Shown in pieces: positions 9,461-17,463 of a stretch of 64,000 bases of DNA. Source of the stretch: Geminocystis sp. NIES-3709 (GTDB taxonomy: Bacteria > Cyanobacteriota > Cyanobacteriia > Cyanobacteriales > Cyanobacteriaceae); the NCBI RefSeq assembly GCF_001548115.1, contig NZ_AP014821.1:372001-436000 (forward strand). Direction: 5' to 3'. Made by a program: the position numbers and the translations under genes. The notes beneath the pieces are model-generated. The model had not been told where the DNA came from. It saw only the letters and a program-made list of their open reading frames with translations, and did not search any database. Numbering within the stretch: position 1 is the first letter of the stretch; each line of letters opens with the position of its first letter.

Positions 9461-10173
9461 AAATATCTCTTATTATTCTTTTTAAAAATGAATTGGAATA
9501 TGCAAAAGTTACACTAGAAACTGTCTATGGTTATCTTTCCGAACGGCATATTGATTTTGAACAAATTGCAGTAGATGATAGTAATGATGGGACATGGGAT
9601 ATTCTACAAGAATTTGCCAGTTTACACCCAAATAATACCATTGTTGTAAAAGGAGGAGAACCTTCTGGTTATGGAAAAGCACTACAGAGAGGATTCGGAG
9701 AAGCTAATGGAGATATTATAATCCCATTCAATGGAGATATGTGTGATTCACTTGACGATGTAATTCGCTACATCCAACTTATCAAAGCTGGTAATGATAT
9801 GGTTTTTGGATCACGTTTTATGCAAGGATCAACTATCAATGGTTTTTCTAATTTCAAAACTTTAATATCTCGTTTGGGCAATTTATTTCTTCAAGTACTA
9901 TTTAGAGTCGATTGTAATGATTTAACTAATTCATTCAAAGCATATAGAAAAGATGTTTTAAAAGAAATACAGATAACCTCATCAGGGTACAGTATTGGAT
10001 TAGAAGTTGCTTTGAAAGCTATACAGAGAAAATATAAGTACACAACTATTCCCATTAGCTGGAGCGATCGCCAGTATGGTCAATCTAAAATGTCCATTGT
10101 AAAATCTATTATAAGCTACTTGTATGTTGCATATAAGCAATTTTTCTTTCCCTCTATTATGGCAGAAACCTAG
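9457..10173 (+). CDS. Family 2 glycosyltransferase, polyprenyl-phosphate sugar synthase-like
   Basis: This 238-residue GT-A enzyme starts with MKISLIILFKNELEYAKVTL. It carries IAVDDSNDGTWDILQ (nucleotide-binding Asp), then FNGDMCDSLDD as the DxD-like metal region, and ends with DRQYGQSKMSIVKSIISYL, a C-terminal amphipathic/hydrophobic tail. The GQSKM tail motif and size resemble dolichyl/polyprenyl-phosphate mannose synthases (DPM1/ArnC-like without the two membrane helices). It could therefore charge a lipid carrier for the GT-C enzyme two genes upstream. It overlaps the methyltransferase stop by four bases. The only CGATCG in the operon (near 10065) is here. Confidence 0.83.
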   Translation: MKISLIILFKNELEYAKVTLETVYGYLSERHIDFEQIAVDDSNDGTWDILQEFASLHPNNTIVVKGGEPSGYGKALQRGFGEANGDIIIPFNGDMCDSLDDVIRYIQLIKAGNDMVFGSRFMQGSTINGFSNFKTLISRLGNLFLQVLFRVDCNDLTNSFKAYRKDVLKEIQITSSGYSIGLEVALKAIQRKYKYTTIPISWSDRQYGQSKMSIVKSIISYLYVAYKQFFFPSIMAET

Positions 10174-10175
10174 GG

Positions 10176-10232
10176 TTGATTGAAAGCAAGTTGAAGATTG
10201 GTATCCCCGCCCTTTAACTAAGTTTCAATCAA
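10176..10232. repeat. Inverted repeat after the glycan operon
   Basis: TTGATTGAAA (10176-10185) and TTTCAATCAA (10223-10232) are perfect 10-bp inverted arms around a 37-base spacer, starting two bases after the GT2 stop. The right arm is followed by GTTTTCCGATCCTTTTTC. It may act as a factor-dependent terminator or mark an insertion edge; there is only one copy, so it is not a CRISPR array. Confidence 0.45.
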
Positions 10233-10284
10233 GTTTTCCGATCCTTTTTCAGAAATCACCTAATTTGGCACTGTACAACAAGAA

Positions 10285-10358
10285 TGGCTCGAGGCAGATT
10301 TGAACTGCCGACCTTGGGCTTATGAGTCCCCTGCTCTAACCAACTGAGCTACCAAGCC
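10285..10358 (-). tRNA. tRNA-Met (CAT anticodon), elongator type
   Basis: The minus strand folds as a 74-nt tRNA including discriminator A; no CCA is encoded. The acceptor arm starts GGCTTGG and closes with wobble pairs at 5 and 7. The D arm is GCTC/GAGC, the anticodon loop CTCATAA (anticodon CAT), the variable loop AGGTC and the T arm GGCAG-TTCAAAT-CTGCC. Overall it resembles the E. coli elongator tRNA-Met. The anticodon stem is odd: GGGGA opposite GCCCA leaves only three Watson-Crick pairs, with mismatches at 27-43 and 31-39. A lysidine-modified tRNA-Ile(CAT) is the alternative, but the acceptor and D-arm sequence favour Met. Confidence 0.9.
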
Positions 10359-10443
10359 TTTTCATTAATGGTTTACTATTATAAACTATATTCCTTAATT
10401 TTTCAAGATCTTTTTATATGTGTTAACTGCTAATTGTTTTTTA

Positions 10444-11256
10444 TTAATCGTTTTCAAGAGTTAAAAATTTTTCTAATGCTAAAACCATATTAGGAGGCCA
10501 ACGTCTTACTTCCTTTAACCAGTATAAATCTTTGTAACGACTATCAATCCCGATCGTAGCTACCCAATTACTTTCAGCTTCACCCTGTTGTCCATTTTCC
10601 CATAAAACTGCTGTTAAAGCGGCACGCATATCAGGAAACATGGGATATTTTCGTACAAGATTACGCATCTTTTTTAGAGCTTCTTCTTTTTTTCCTAGTT
10701 GATATAACGCTAAGGATTCATTAGCACTGGCAAAGGCAAAATTAGGGGATAATTCTGAGGCTTTATGATAATATTCCGCTGCATTTTTCCAATTTTTTAA
10801 TCCTGCATTAGCATTTCCTAGATTATTGTAAGCCATTGCATCTTCAGGATCTAATTGCAGTACTTTTTCATAATCAGCGATCGCTTTATCATACTCTTTC
10901 AATCCTTCATAAGCAGTACCACGATTGAGATAGGGATCTGGTGCGCTGGGGGCTAATTTGATAGACTCATTATAATCAGCGATCGCATCTTGTAACTTAT
11001 TTTGGCTCACTCTGGCATTACCTCGATTACTCCAAACCGCCGGATTTGTAGGAAATTTCTCAACTAATTGAGTCCAATAAATTTCAGCTTGAATAAAATC
11101 ACCATTTTCAGTAGCTAAGATAGCTTGATGAGCAATATTTTCCCCTTCTTGTAATTGTTCTTCGGTAAACGTATTACTAGGATTATCTTCCGCAAGAGTG
11201 GGATTTTGGAAAAAACAAAAACAACACAGGAAAATAACAATAATAATTTTGAGCAT
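10444..11256 (-). CDS. Secreted tetratricopeptide-repeat protein
   Basis: The 270-residue protein opens with a signal peptide (MLKIIIVIFLCCFCFFQNPTLAED, cleavage probably after ALAE-like TLA). It is then built of about five 34-residue TPR units, for example NPAVWSNRGNARVSQNKLQD, DPYLNRGTAYEGLKEYDKAI and AMAYNNLGNANAGLKNW. The C-terminal portion (DSRYKDLYWLKEVRRWPPN) is a conserved cyanobacterial tail. TPR proteins of this type serve as scaffolds, several for photosystem assembly. No specific partner can be inferred, as the neighbours are tRNA-Met and a HIT protein. Confidence 0.85.
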   Translation of the reverse strand: MLKIIIVIFLCCFCFFQNPTLAEDNPSNTFTEEQLQEGENIAHQAILATENGDFIQAEIYWTQLVEKFPTNPAVWSNRGNARVSQNKLQDAIADYNESIKLAPSAPDPYLNRGTAYEGLKEYDKAIADYEKVLQLDPEDAMAYNNLGNANAGLKNWKNAAEYYHKASELSPNFAFASANESLALYQLGKKEEALKKMRNLVRKYPMFPDMRAALTAVLWENGQQGEAESNWVATIGIDSRYKDLYWLKEVRRWPPNMVLALEKFLTLEND

Positions 11257-11331
11257 AAAATTAATTTTAGATAACGATTATTGTTTGATTGTACAACCTT
11301 GAGTGTCTCTGTCTTTCCCGTACTTTACTGA

Positions 11332-11691
<360 letters not shown>

Positions 11692-11825
11692 TCAAGATAA
11701 AAGCTTAGTGGTGCAGAAAAGTCCTGAAAAGTAGATATGGTAATCTTTTTGCTTTTGATAAGGTCTTGTCAGTAGAAGTGGATTTTTGAGATAATTTTTT
11801 TGTCTATATTTCATCATTATCTCTC

Positions 11826-12177
11826 ATGAACACACCCCTACCTTATCTTCAACTTATACAACATTTTAGCGAATACATTCAACCCAGAGATAGTGGATTA
11901 ATCGCATATTGTCACCAAGCAAAAAAGCCGAGTCTCCGTTTAGAATGGCTTTTACTTCAATCTGCTTAACCAAAACTCAGGTTATTTACTGGCATATTGG
12001 GTTTATTTACAAGACGAAAATCATGATAATTTAGACTGGTTTTATTCGGCTCAAAAGGCTCTTATTTTACTTTTACCTCATATTTTACTTCTTTCTTTAC
12101 TCAAGGAATTAGAAACAATAAGAATATGGTTAAATAGTAGTGGTTTTGATTTTTGCTTAATCAGGTGCAGGATCTGA
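11826..12177 (+). pseudogene. Frameshifted remnant of an unidentified protein gene
   Basis: An ATG at 11826 opens 47 codons (MNTPLPYLQLIQHFSEYIQP, ending LEWLLLQSA) that stop at TAA 11967-11969. In the +1 frame a second open stretch runs on directly from LNQNSGYLLAYWVYLQDENH through SAQKALILLLPHILLLSLL to TGA at 12175-12177. The two halves read as one continuous helical protein of about 115 residues if one base near 11964-11966 is removed. I do not recognise the family; there is no transposase motif that I can name. It stands alone on the plus strand between a HIT gene and the DUF4330 gene. A programmed frameshift is possible but unsupported. Confidence 0.45.
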
Positions 12178-12322
12178 GTTTAACTTAAGTATTTGTATTT
12201 AGTGCAAAAATGGGATGTTCTGAGTTCTCTTGGCTTCAAGTTTAATTTTTCTTCTTCATTTTGGCGAAGGTACTGTATTAAATGGTATATTTTGAAAAGT
12301 CTATTTTTATAATTTAATTTCT

Positions 12323-12853
12323 ATGAAAATTATTGACTCTAAAGGTCGTTTATTCGGTAAAGTAAATATTTTAGATTTAGGTGCGATCGCCGTTATCCTA
12401 TTAGTGTTAATCGGTATCTTTATTGTACCAGGTCCAACAGGATCGATCGCTCAAGTGGGAAGTGGTGCTAGTGATACGATCGAATTAAATGTATTAGTTA
12501 GAGGTTTAAGCGTGAAAGATGCTCCACAATTTCTTGCTTCTTTAAAAGACACCACGGTTAAAATTATTGTCAGAAATGAACCTTCAGGCACATTAAAAAT
12601 AGAGTCAGTAGAAGAATTGCCCAATTATATTATTGCTAGTCAACCCGATGGCAGTGTCAAAGCTGTACTTGATCCTCGTCCCATTGTAGCATTTAGTACT
12701 GATATGTTAATGTTAACCAGTGGAAAAGGACAAATGACTGATGATGGAGCGGTGTTAGCTAATCAAAAAATTAAAATTGGTACGGTATTAGAGCTAGATG
12801 GGAATAATTATAACTTCAGAGGTAGTGTTATAGGTGTAAATAAGAGAAACTAA
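12323..12853 (+). CDS. DUF4330 family membrane-anchored protein
   Basis: The 176-residue protein starts MKIIDSKGRLFGKVNILDLG, the hallmark of DUF4330. A single transmembrane helix follows (AIAVILLVLIGIFIV, residues 24-38), with an extracytoplasmic domain of short beta strands. The family is widespread in cyanobacteria and of unknown function; resemblance to the membrane-proximal part of secretion or envelope proteins has been suggested, but nothing here tests it. It contains two HIP1-type sites. No operon partner: upstream is the gene remnant and downstream an AT-rich gap with a convergent gene. Confidence 0.85.
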   Translation: MKIIDSKGRLFGKVNILDLGAIAVILLVLIGIFIVPGPTGSIAQVGSGASDTIELNVLVRGLSVKDAPQFLASLKDTTVKIIVRNEPSGTLKIESVEELPNYIIASQPDGSVKAVLDPRPIVAFSTDMLMLTSGKGQMTDDGAVLANQKIKIGTVLELDGNNYNFRGSVIGVNKRN

Positions 12854-13086
12854 TAAAAAATAATTTCCTCTTGTTTTCGGGGAGATTATAACTTCATATA
12901 GATATAATTTTACGGATAAAGATGAAAGTAGTAAAAAGATTTAGAACTCAAATCTTAAATTTTCAGCCTAAGAATTTAAAATATTGTTTTTATTTATAAA
13001 ATTTGTCACTAAAAACTAAGAGATTTTGTTTTTAAAATTTAGTAAAAAATATGGAAATTAAATATTTTTGAGATTATCAATTTATT

Positions 13087-13659
13087 TTAAGCCACAACCC
13101 CTTTAGACACAAAATCGAATAAAATAAAGCCTACAGAAAAAGCGATAGAAGCCATCACAAAAATAAAAAAAAGTACTTGTGAATTATTATTATTAAACTT
13201 TTGTAAATCTAAACGAAGCAAAATATTACTGGAAGTTATAACTAATAAATCCGAGAAATAATCGAAAGAACAAAAGACAAAAACAAGAACGATTGACCAA
13301 AATAAAATAGCAATAAAAGCCTTTAAATCGGAGTTAATACTTTCTTCAAAAATAATAGTAATTAAAACCAAAGGACTGCTCAAAATTAAGGAAAGAAAAA
13401 CAGTTCCAAACAATATTGATAACTTAATAATTAAGGGTAATAAATCCTCTTGAATTAATAAATTAATAATGGTATTTTGTTCTGTAATTATCTTAGCCCA
13501 TTTATTGGCTAAATTCGCGATCGACCATCCCACGACTGCATAAGTGCAGAAGAAAAGACTTAGAGAAAGAAAGAAATTCGTGTCTAGCCAAGAAGATTCC
13601 TTCCTTATATCATTAAGAGATTTTTTACTTGGCATAGCAACGGTATTTTTATCTTTCAA
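13087..13659 (-). CDS. Hypothetical membrane protein, four predicted helices
   Basis: This 190-residue product has no family that I recognise. It has a charged N-terminus (MKDKNTVAMPSKKSLNDIRK) and then hydrophobic segments near residues 29-47 (FFLSLSLFFCTYAVVGWSIA), 75-105, 113-133 and 163-182 (FFIFVMASIAFSVGFILFDF). It lies downstream of apcD on the same strand, but a perfect 8-bp hairpin (13706-13736) separates them, so it is probably its own unit. An HIP1-type site near 13521 suggests long residence in the genome. Confidence 0.65.
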   Translation of the reverse strand: MKDKNTVAMPSKKSLNDIRKESSWLDTNFFLSLSLFFCTYAVVGWSIANLANKWAKIITEQNTIINLLIQEDLLPLIIKLSILFGTVFLSLILSSPLVLITIIFEESINSDLKAFIAILFWSIVLVFVFCSFDYFSDLLVITSSNILLRLDLQKFNNNNSQVLFFIFVMASIAFSVGFILFDFVSKGVVA

Positions 13660-13705
13660 AAGTAAAACTATCTATCAAAAAAGAAAAAAAATATTATTTC
13701 TGTTA

Positions 13706-13736
13706 GAGGGTTTCAAAATTTTATAAGTAAACCCTC
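13706..13736 (-). terminator. Hairpin terminator downstream of apcD
   Basis: GAGGGTTT (13706-13713) and AAACCCTC (13729-13736) pair perfectly over 8 bp around a 15-base AT loop. It begins 44 bases past the apcD stop on the minus strand, and a run of T residues follows about 15 bases later in that direction. Confidence 0.6.
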
Positions 13737-13779
13737 CGTTAAAAATCAACCAATAACCAATCAAAAATTCCTATTAAAT

Positions 13780-14265
13780 TTAAGACATAAATTGAACTAT
13801 ATAATCGAAATAAGGACCCGTTTCTTCTCCTTCTTCTTTACTAAGTAAAGCTAAGGAAGCCTCTTTTAGACAACGAATAGACTCTATCATTCCCGCTAAA
13901 GGAACTCCAAGAGAATTGTACATTTCTTTTACTCCGATTAAGCCAATTTTTTCGATCGGTTCTTTATCCCCAGCTAAAACTCCATAGGTAGCTAAACGTA
14001 AATACCAACTAAAATCTCTTAAACATTGATTATATTGCTTTTGTCCAGAAGCATTTCCACCGGGTGCTCTAAAATCAGGACGTTTTCTGAATAATTCCCG
14101 ACTAGCTTTTTCTACGATTTTTTTCTCGTTTTCTGCTAGAGTTTCAGCAATTTTTAATCTTTGTAAACCGGAGTCTAAAAAAGTTTTAATTCCTTGTAAT
14201 TCACCGCTACTGGGGTAGCGTAATTCATTATCTGCTTTGAGAATAACTTGACTAACTATGCTCAT
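13780..14265 (-). CDS. apcD: Allophycocyanin alpha-B (terminal emitter)
   Basis: ApcD replaces one alpha subunit in an allophycocyanin trimer of the phycobilisome core and funnels energy mainly to photosystem I. The 161-residue length and the opening [20 protein letters not shown] match ApcD. So do [40 protein letters not shown] with the phycocyanobilin-binding cysteine in NQCLRD (about residue 81), and the C-terminal [12 protein letters not shown]. ApcA differs at these points (for example TATCLRDLDYYL). As usual in cyanobacteria, apcD is a lone gene away from apcABC. A hairpin terminator follows. Confidence 0.95.
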   Translation of the reverse strand: MSIVSQVILKADNELRYPSSGELQGIKTFLDSGLQRLKIAETLAENEKKIVEKASRELFRKRPDFRAPGGNASGQKQYNQCLRDFSWYLRLATYGVLAGDKEPIEKIGLIGVKEMYNSLGVPLAGMIESIRCLKEASLALLSKEEGEETGPYFDYIVQFMS

Positions 14266-14441
14266 TTTATTAACGAGTATTATTTTTTATATGATTAGTT
14301 TAACCTAATTTGGTCGCTCTCTTAGAAGCTATAACTGTTACAAATTGTTGAAAAAAATCACAAATCTTAACAAAAATAACCAAAGACAAAAGAAAAGTAT
14401 TGTGAGGTATTAACGCACCTACAAAAAAGATCTCATTAAAT

Positions 14442-15077
14442 TTATTTGCGTAAGTGAGAGGGTAATTCAATATGAGGTAAAATTGGACGTAAATCATCGT
14501 AAGAAATAAGTCCATAGTTAAGAATAGTTGGTAGAGGTAAATGACAATCTATAAGTGTCGTTCTTATACCATATTTAGATTTGCCACCATCAATGATTAA
14601 AGATACTTCATCCCCAAAAAAATCTTTTGCCGTGTCGGCATTATTTGCTCTTAATTCACCTCCTAAACTAGCAGTACCTGCCACAATGGGAAAAAATGAT
14701 TGTGTCACTAAATTATAAATAAAATCATCAGGACAAGAAACAAAAATCGTCTTATGTCCTGCGGTGACAACGTCAGGAAGATTTTGACGATGAGGAATAA
14801 TTATACTAATGGGATAAGGGAATTTATTCACTAAAATTTTTGCATCTTGATTTAAAACTGCATATTCAGAAATTTTGTGTTGATTAGAAAGTAATGTTAA
14901 TGGTTTAGGAGGATTCCATCCTTTTAATTCATGAATTTTATTAGCTGAAGAAGGAATTAAAGCGTTTGCTAAAAGGAGATAAACTATATCGGTATGCAAG
15001 ACAATGATTTCTCCCCGAGCTAAGTAATCAATAATTCGGGGAATTATCTTGATGGATTTTAGACAAGTTTCAGTCAT
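14442..15077 (-). CDS. Sua5/YciO/YrdC family protein (divergent)
   Basis: The 211-residue protein has the TsaC/Sua5 fold that makes threonylcarbamoyl-AMP for the t6A modification of ANN-decoding tRNAs. Recognisable parts are an N-terminal GEIIVLHTDIVYLLLANA, then HELKGWNPPKPLTLL, PISIIIPHR and a GTASLGGELRANNADTAKDF segment corresponding to the SAN(xSG) region. The normally strict PTDTVYGL motif is altered to HTDIVYLL, and SANLSG becomes TASLGG. This may be a paralogue with a different or weakened activity rather than the main TsaC enzyme. It lies downstream of another minus-strand gene of unknown function, with a 190-base gap. Confidence 0.75.
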   Translation of the reverse strand: MTETCLKSIKIIPRIIDYLARGEIIVLHTDIVYLLLANALIPSSANKIHELKGWNPPKPLTLLSNQHKISEYAVLNQDAKILVNKFPYPISIIIPHRQNLPDVVTAGHKTIFVSCPDDFIYNLVTQSFFPIVAGTASLGGELRANNADTAKDFFGDEVSLIIDGGKSKYGIRTTLIDCHLPLPTILNYGLISYDDLRPILPHIELPSHLRK

Positions 15078-15265
15078 GATTCTTTTTTGTAAATAATGTA
15101 TCTAATTTTACATTATGCAATTATGGGATTATGTAATTTTTAGATTGAAAATATTTATTTAATACATAACTAGAAAAGTTCTAAAAAACAGAAAACCTAC
15201 TTTCATTAGTGAATTTTATTGAACCAGCAAATTAAAGTGATAAAAGTTTCATCTTTTTGAGACGA

Positions 15266-15679
15266 TTAAAATAATTGAAATATATCTCGACAAAATTCCT
15301 TGAGTTTATTGGTAATTTCTTCCGTCGGCAAACATCTGCCTTCTAATTGCCAATTATCGACGGTGGAAAGTCGCCACACTTCTCCTGTATGATTAAATCC
15401 TGCGGTTTCGATCCCAATTAAACGTTGTTTGTTATCGACTAAGTCTTGATGAAATCGAATTTGCAGTAAAATACTCCTACTTTGAATTTTTCGACTCCAA
15501 CCGGGAAAATGAAAGGCAATATCGATCGAGTCAGGATCAACTAAATTAATAGTATCAGGATCGTTATGCCAAGGTTTGAGATCTGCTTTCCCATCAGGAA
15601 AATATTGTTTAAATAAATTGACGATAGAAGCGATTTTGCTAGTAATTTCTAATCCTTTTGCTTGTTCAGATGCGTTCAT
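15266..15679 (-). CDS. Conserved cyanobacterial hypothetical protein
   Basis: I do not recognise a named family. The 137-residue protein is soluble and mixed alpha/beta, beginning MNASEQAKGLEITSKIASIV. Its central part is rich in aromatic and charged residues (PWHNDPDTINLVDPDSIDIA, FHFPGWSRKIQSRSILLQIR), and it ends in an amphipathic helix (EITNKLKEFCRDIFQLF). The W-rich pattern and absence of low-complexity sequence suggest a real conserved gene. There are two CGATCG-type sites nearby. No operon partner is obvious. Confidence 0.7.
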   Translation of the reverse strand: MNASEQAKGLEITSKIASIVNLFKQYFPDGKADLKPWHNDPDTINLVDPDSIDIAFHFPGWSRKIQSRSILLQIRFHQDLVDNKQRLIGIETAGFNHTGEVWRLSTVDNWQLEGRCLPTEEITNKLKEFCRDIFQLF

Positions 15680-15853
15680 AAACCTTTATATTATATTTTT
15701 TTAGAATAGAATTAGTGGTAGAGTGTTTAAGCAAAACAGGAATTTTAAATTCTCGTAAGCCATAAAAATTAAAGGTTTTCATTCTACATTCTCAATTCTG
15801 GATTCTGACCCTAGACTCCTTTTTTTACGGTTATCTTCGTAACGATTTTGTTT

Positions 15854-16807
15854 CTAATTAGAAGAAGTTTCTTTTTTTACTAAAGGTTCAATATCTTTAT
15901 TAGTAAAAAATTTACGAGTATCATTTAATAATTTTTCTCCCCAAAGATTTTCTTTTAAAAATTCAATACTTCCATAGCTGTTATCCATTTTTAGAGCCGT
16001 TTGTCCTAATTTTACTGCTTCTTCCTGTTTTCCTTGAGCATAAAGACCTACGGCGATCGCCAAAGTGGGTTCGGCTTGTTTAGAGTCAATTTTCAAAGCC
16101 TTACGCCATGATTCAATAGCTTGATCAATTTTTCCTTGTTCATACTTAATCAAACCAATATTATTAATAGCAGGCCAAAATTCAGCTTCTAATTTTACAG
16201 CTTGTTGATAGGAGGCGATCGCCTCAGAATATTTAGTTAATTTAAAGTAAGCATTACCAAGATCAAAATAAGATTGAGGTACTTCTGTATTTATTTTTAA
16301 ACCTGCTTGTAACTCTTTGACTGAAGCCTCATAATCTCCCACTTGAAAATAAGAATTACCCAAGGAAAATAACACATCAGCTTGTTGAGGAGCTAACTTT
16401 TTCGCCTCTTGTAAGGCTTTTACCCCTTGTTCAAGATTATTTGATTGAATTTCTAAAGTACCTAAAATAAACCAAGGCTCATAACGATTCGGAGATAATT
16501 GCACCGCCAATTTTGCCCTAGATACTGCTAATTCATATTCTTGAAAACGAGTTAATTGAACAGCATCTTGTAACAACTGAGAACCATAATTATCAAAAAA
16601 ATCCTGATTCAATTCAGGAGTATAGGGTAATAAGGCTTGTGCTTTCAAAGCGGGGGAAAAAGAGAAAATACCGAAAAAAACTAAAATAGAGAGGAGATAA
16701 CGACGGGATAACACTATTTTTAACAAGCTAATAATAAAAAATCTGGACAATTTCAATCTTAGCAGTATTTTCAAGTTCCTAGTACTTGTTTTTGAGCAAA
16801 AAGCCAT
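15854..16807 (-). CDS. Tetratricopeptide-repeat protein with N-terminal membrane anchor
   Basis: The 317-residue protein has a basic N-terminus, a hydrophobic helix at about residues 38-53 (LLSILVFFGIFSFSPALKAQ) and then about six TPR units. Examples are YEPWFILGTLEIQSNNLEQG, ADVLFSLGNSYFQVGDYEAS, PQSYFDLGNAYFKLTKYSEA and WPAINNIGLIKYEQGKIDQA. The hydrophobic segment ends in a plausible signal-peptidase site (ALKAQA), so the TPR domain is probably lumenal or periplasmic. The annotated start may be too early: a start near the hydrophobic helix would give a normal signal peptide. Its role is unknown; photosystem-assembly TPR proteins are the nearest analogy. Confidence 0.8.
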   Translation of the reverse strand: MAFCSKTSTRNLKILLRLKLSRFFIISLLKIVLSRRYLLSILVFFGIFSFSPALKAQALLPYTPELNQDFFDNYGSQLLQDAVQLTRFQEYELAVSRAKLAVQLSPNRYEPWFILGTLEIQSNNLEQGVKALQEAKKLAPQQADVLFSLGNSYFQVGDYEASVKELQAGLKINTEVPQSYFDLGNAYFKLTKYSEAIASYQQAVKLEAEFWPAINNIGLIKYEQGKIDQAIESWRKALKIDSKQAEPTLAIAVGLYAQGKQEEAVKLGQTALKMDNSYGSIEFLKENLWGEKLLNDTRKFFTNKDIEPLVKKETSSN

Positions 16808-16891
16808 AGTAAAAGAATAGGATATAGAATAAAAATTTTTTTACAGAATAGTTTCATATACATTATTAATGTTCTAATGATCTTTTTTTAA

Positions 16892-17458
16892 TTAAGATAA
16901 TTGACCAATTAATTTACTAAAAACTATAGTTTTAGGGGAAGAAATTTTCAGCATATTTTCTGGAGAATCATGGATATTTTTATCTTTTTTTCTCTTGTTA
17001 CTACGCATTGGTACAAGAATCTTCGCAAAGCTAACAAAACGATAATTATAATTGTCTAAAAAATTCAAATTTTGCCAAAACTCTTTACCTATAATTTGAA
17101 AATATTTTACCAAACACTTACCTCCTTTTAATTGTTGTATAATTTCTTTGTTATCACCCTTACCTGATTTCATTTCAATAAATATGATAAATTTACGATT
17201 TTCTTCATAACTAATTATTATAAAATCACATCTTTTACATTCTCGTTTTGTATTTTTGAATATACTTTCAGGGGATTCAAAACAATCACTTTTTATTACT
17301 ATGGTTTCCTCTGGAATATTTTTAATTGTTACTGAATATTCATGTCCATCAATTTCTTTTAAAATGACTTCTTTTTTCTTGTTATTAGTAATTAAATTAA
17401 GTTTACTATTATCATTAATCATCTCGTCAAGAATTTGAAGATCATCTGAATTATACAC
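16892..17458 (-). CDS. Candidate PD-(D/E)XK nuclease partner of an OLD-like ATPase
   Basis: I know no named family for this 188-residue protein, but it carries a convincing PD-(D/E)XK pattern. CDFIII supplies the first Asp (D78), FIIFIEMKSG supplies E95-x-K97, and IIQQLKGG supplies the trailing Gln and Lys seen in many such nucleases. The start was chosen as GTG at 17458 because a GGGGGGA Shine-Dalgarno-like tract sits a few bases upstream. A TTG at 17476 would overlap the ATPase stop and add six residues. The gene begins five bases after the ATPase stop, so the two are almost certainly co-translated. A two-gene ATPase/nuclease unit resembles anti-phage modules; that role is inference. Confidence 0.62.
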   Translation of the reverse strand: MYNSDDLQILDEMINDNSKLNLITNNKKKEVILKEIDGHEYSVTIKNIPEETIVIKSDCFESPESIFKNTKRECKRCDFIIISYEENRKFIIFIEMKSGKGDNKEIIQQLKGGKCLVKYFQIIGKEFWQNLNFLDNYNYRFVSFAKILVPMRSNKRKKDKNIHDSPENMLKISSPKTIVFSKLIGQLS

Positions 17459-17463
17459 TCGAA

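Noticed and set aside
10176-10232. Possible CRISPR repeat (GTTTCAATC-like end)
   Set aside because: Only one inverted pair, no direct repeat series, no spacers and no cas genes nearby.
14300-14515. 71-codon minus-strand ORF between apcD and the Sua5-like gene
   Set aside because: It overlaps the 3' end of the Sua5-like gene in another frame and has an unremarkable AT-rich translation.
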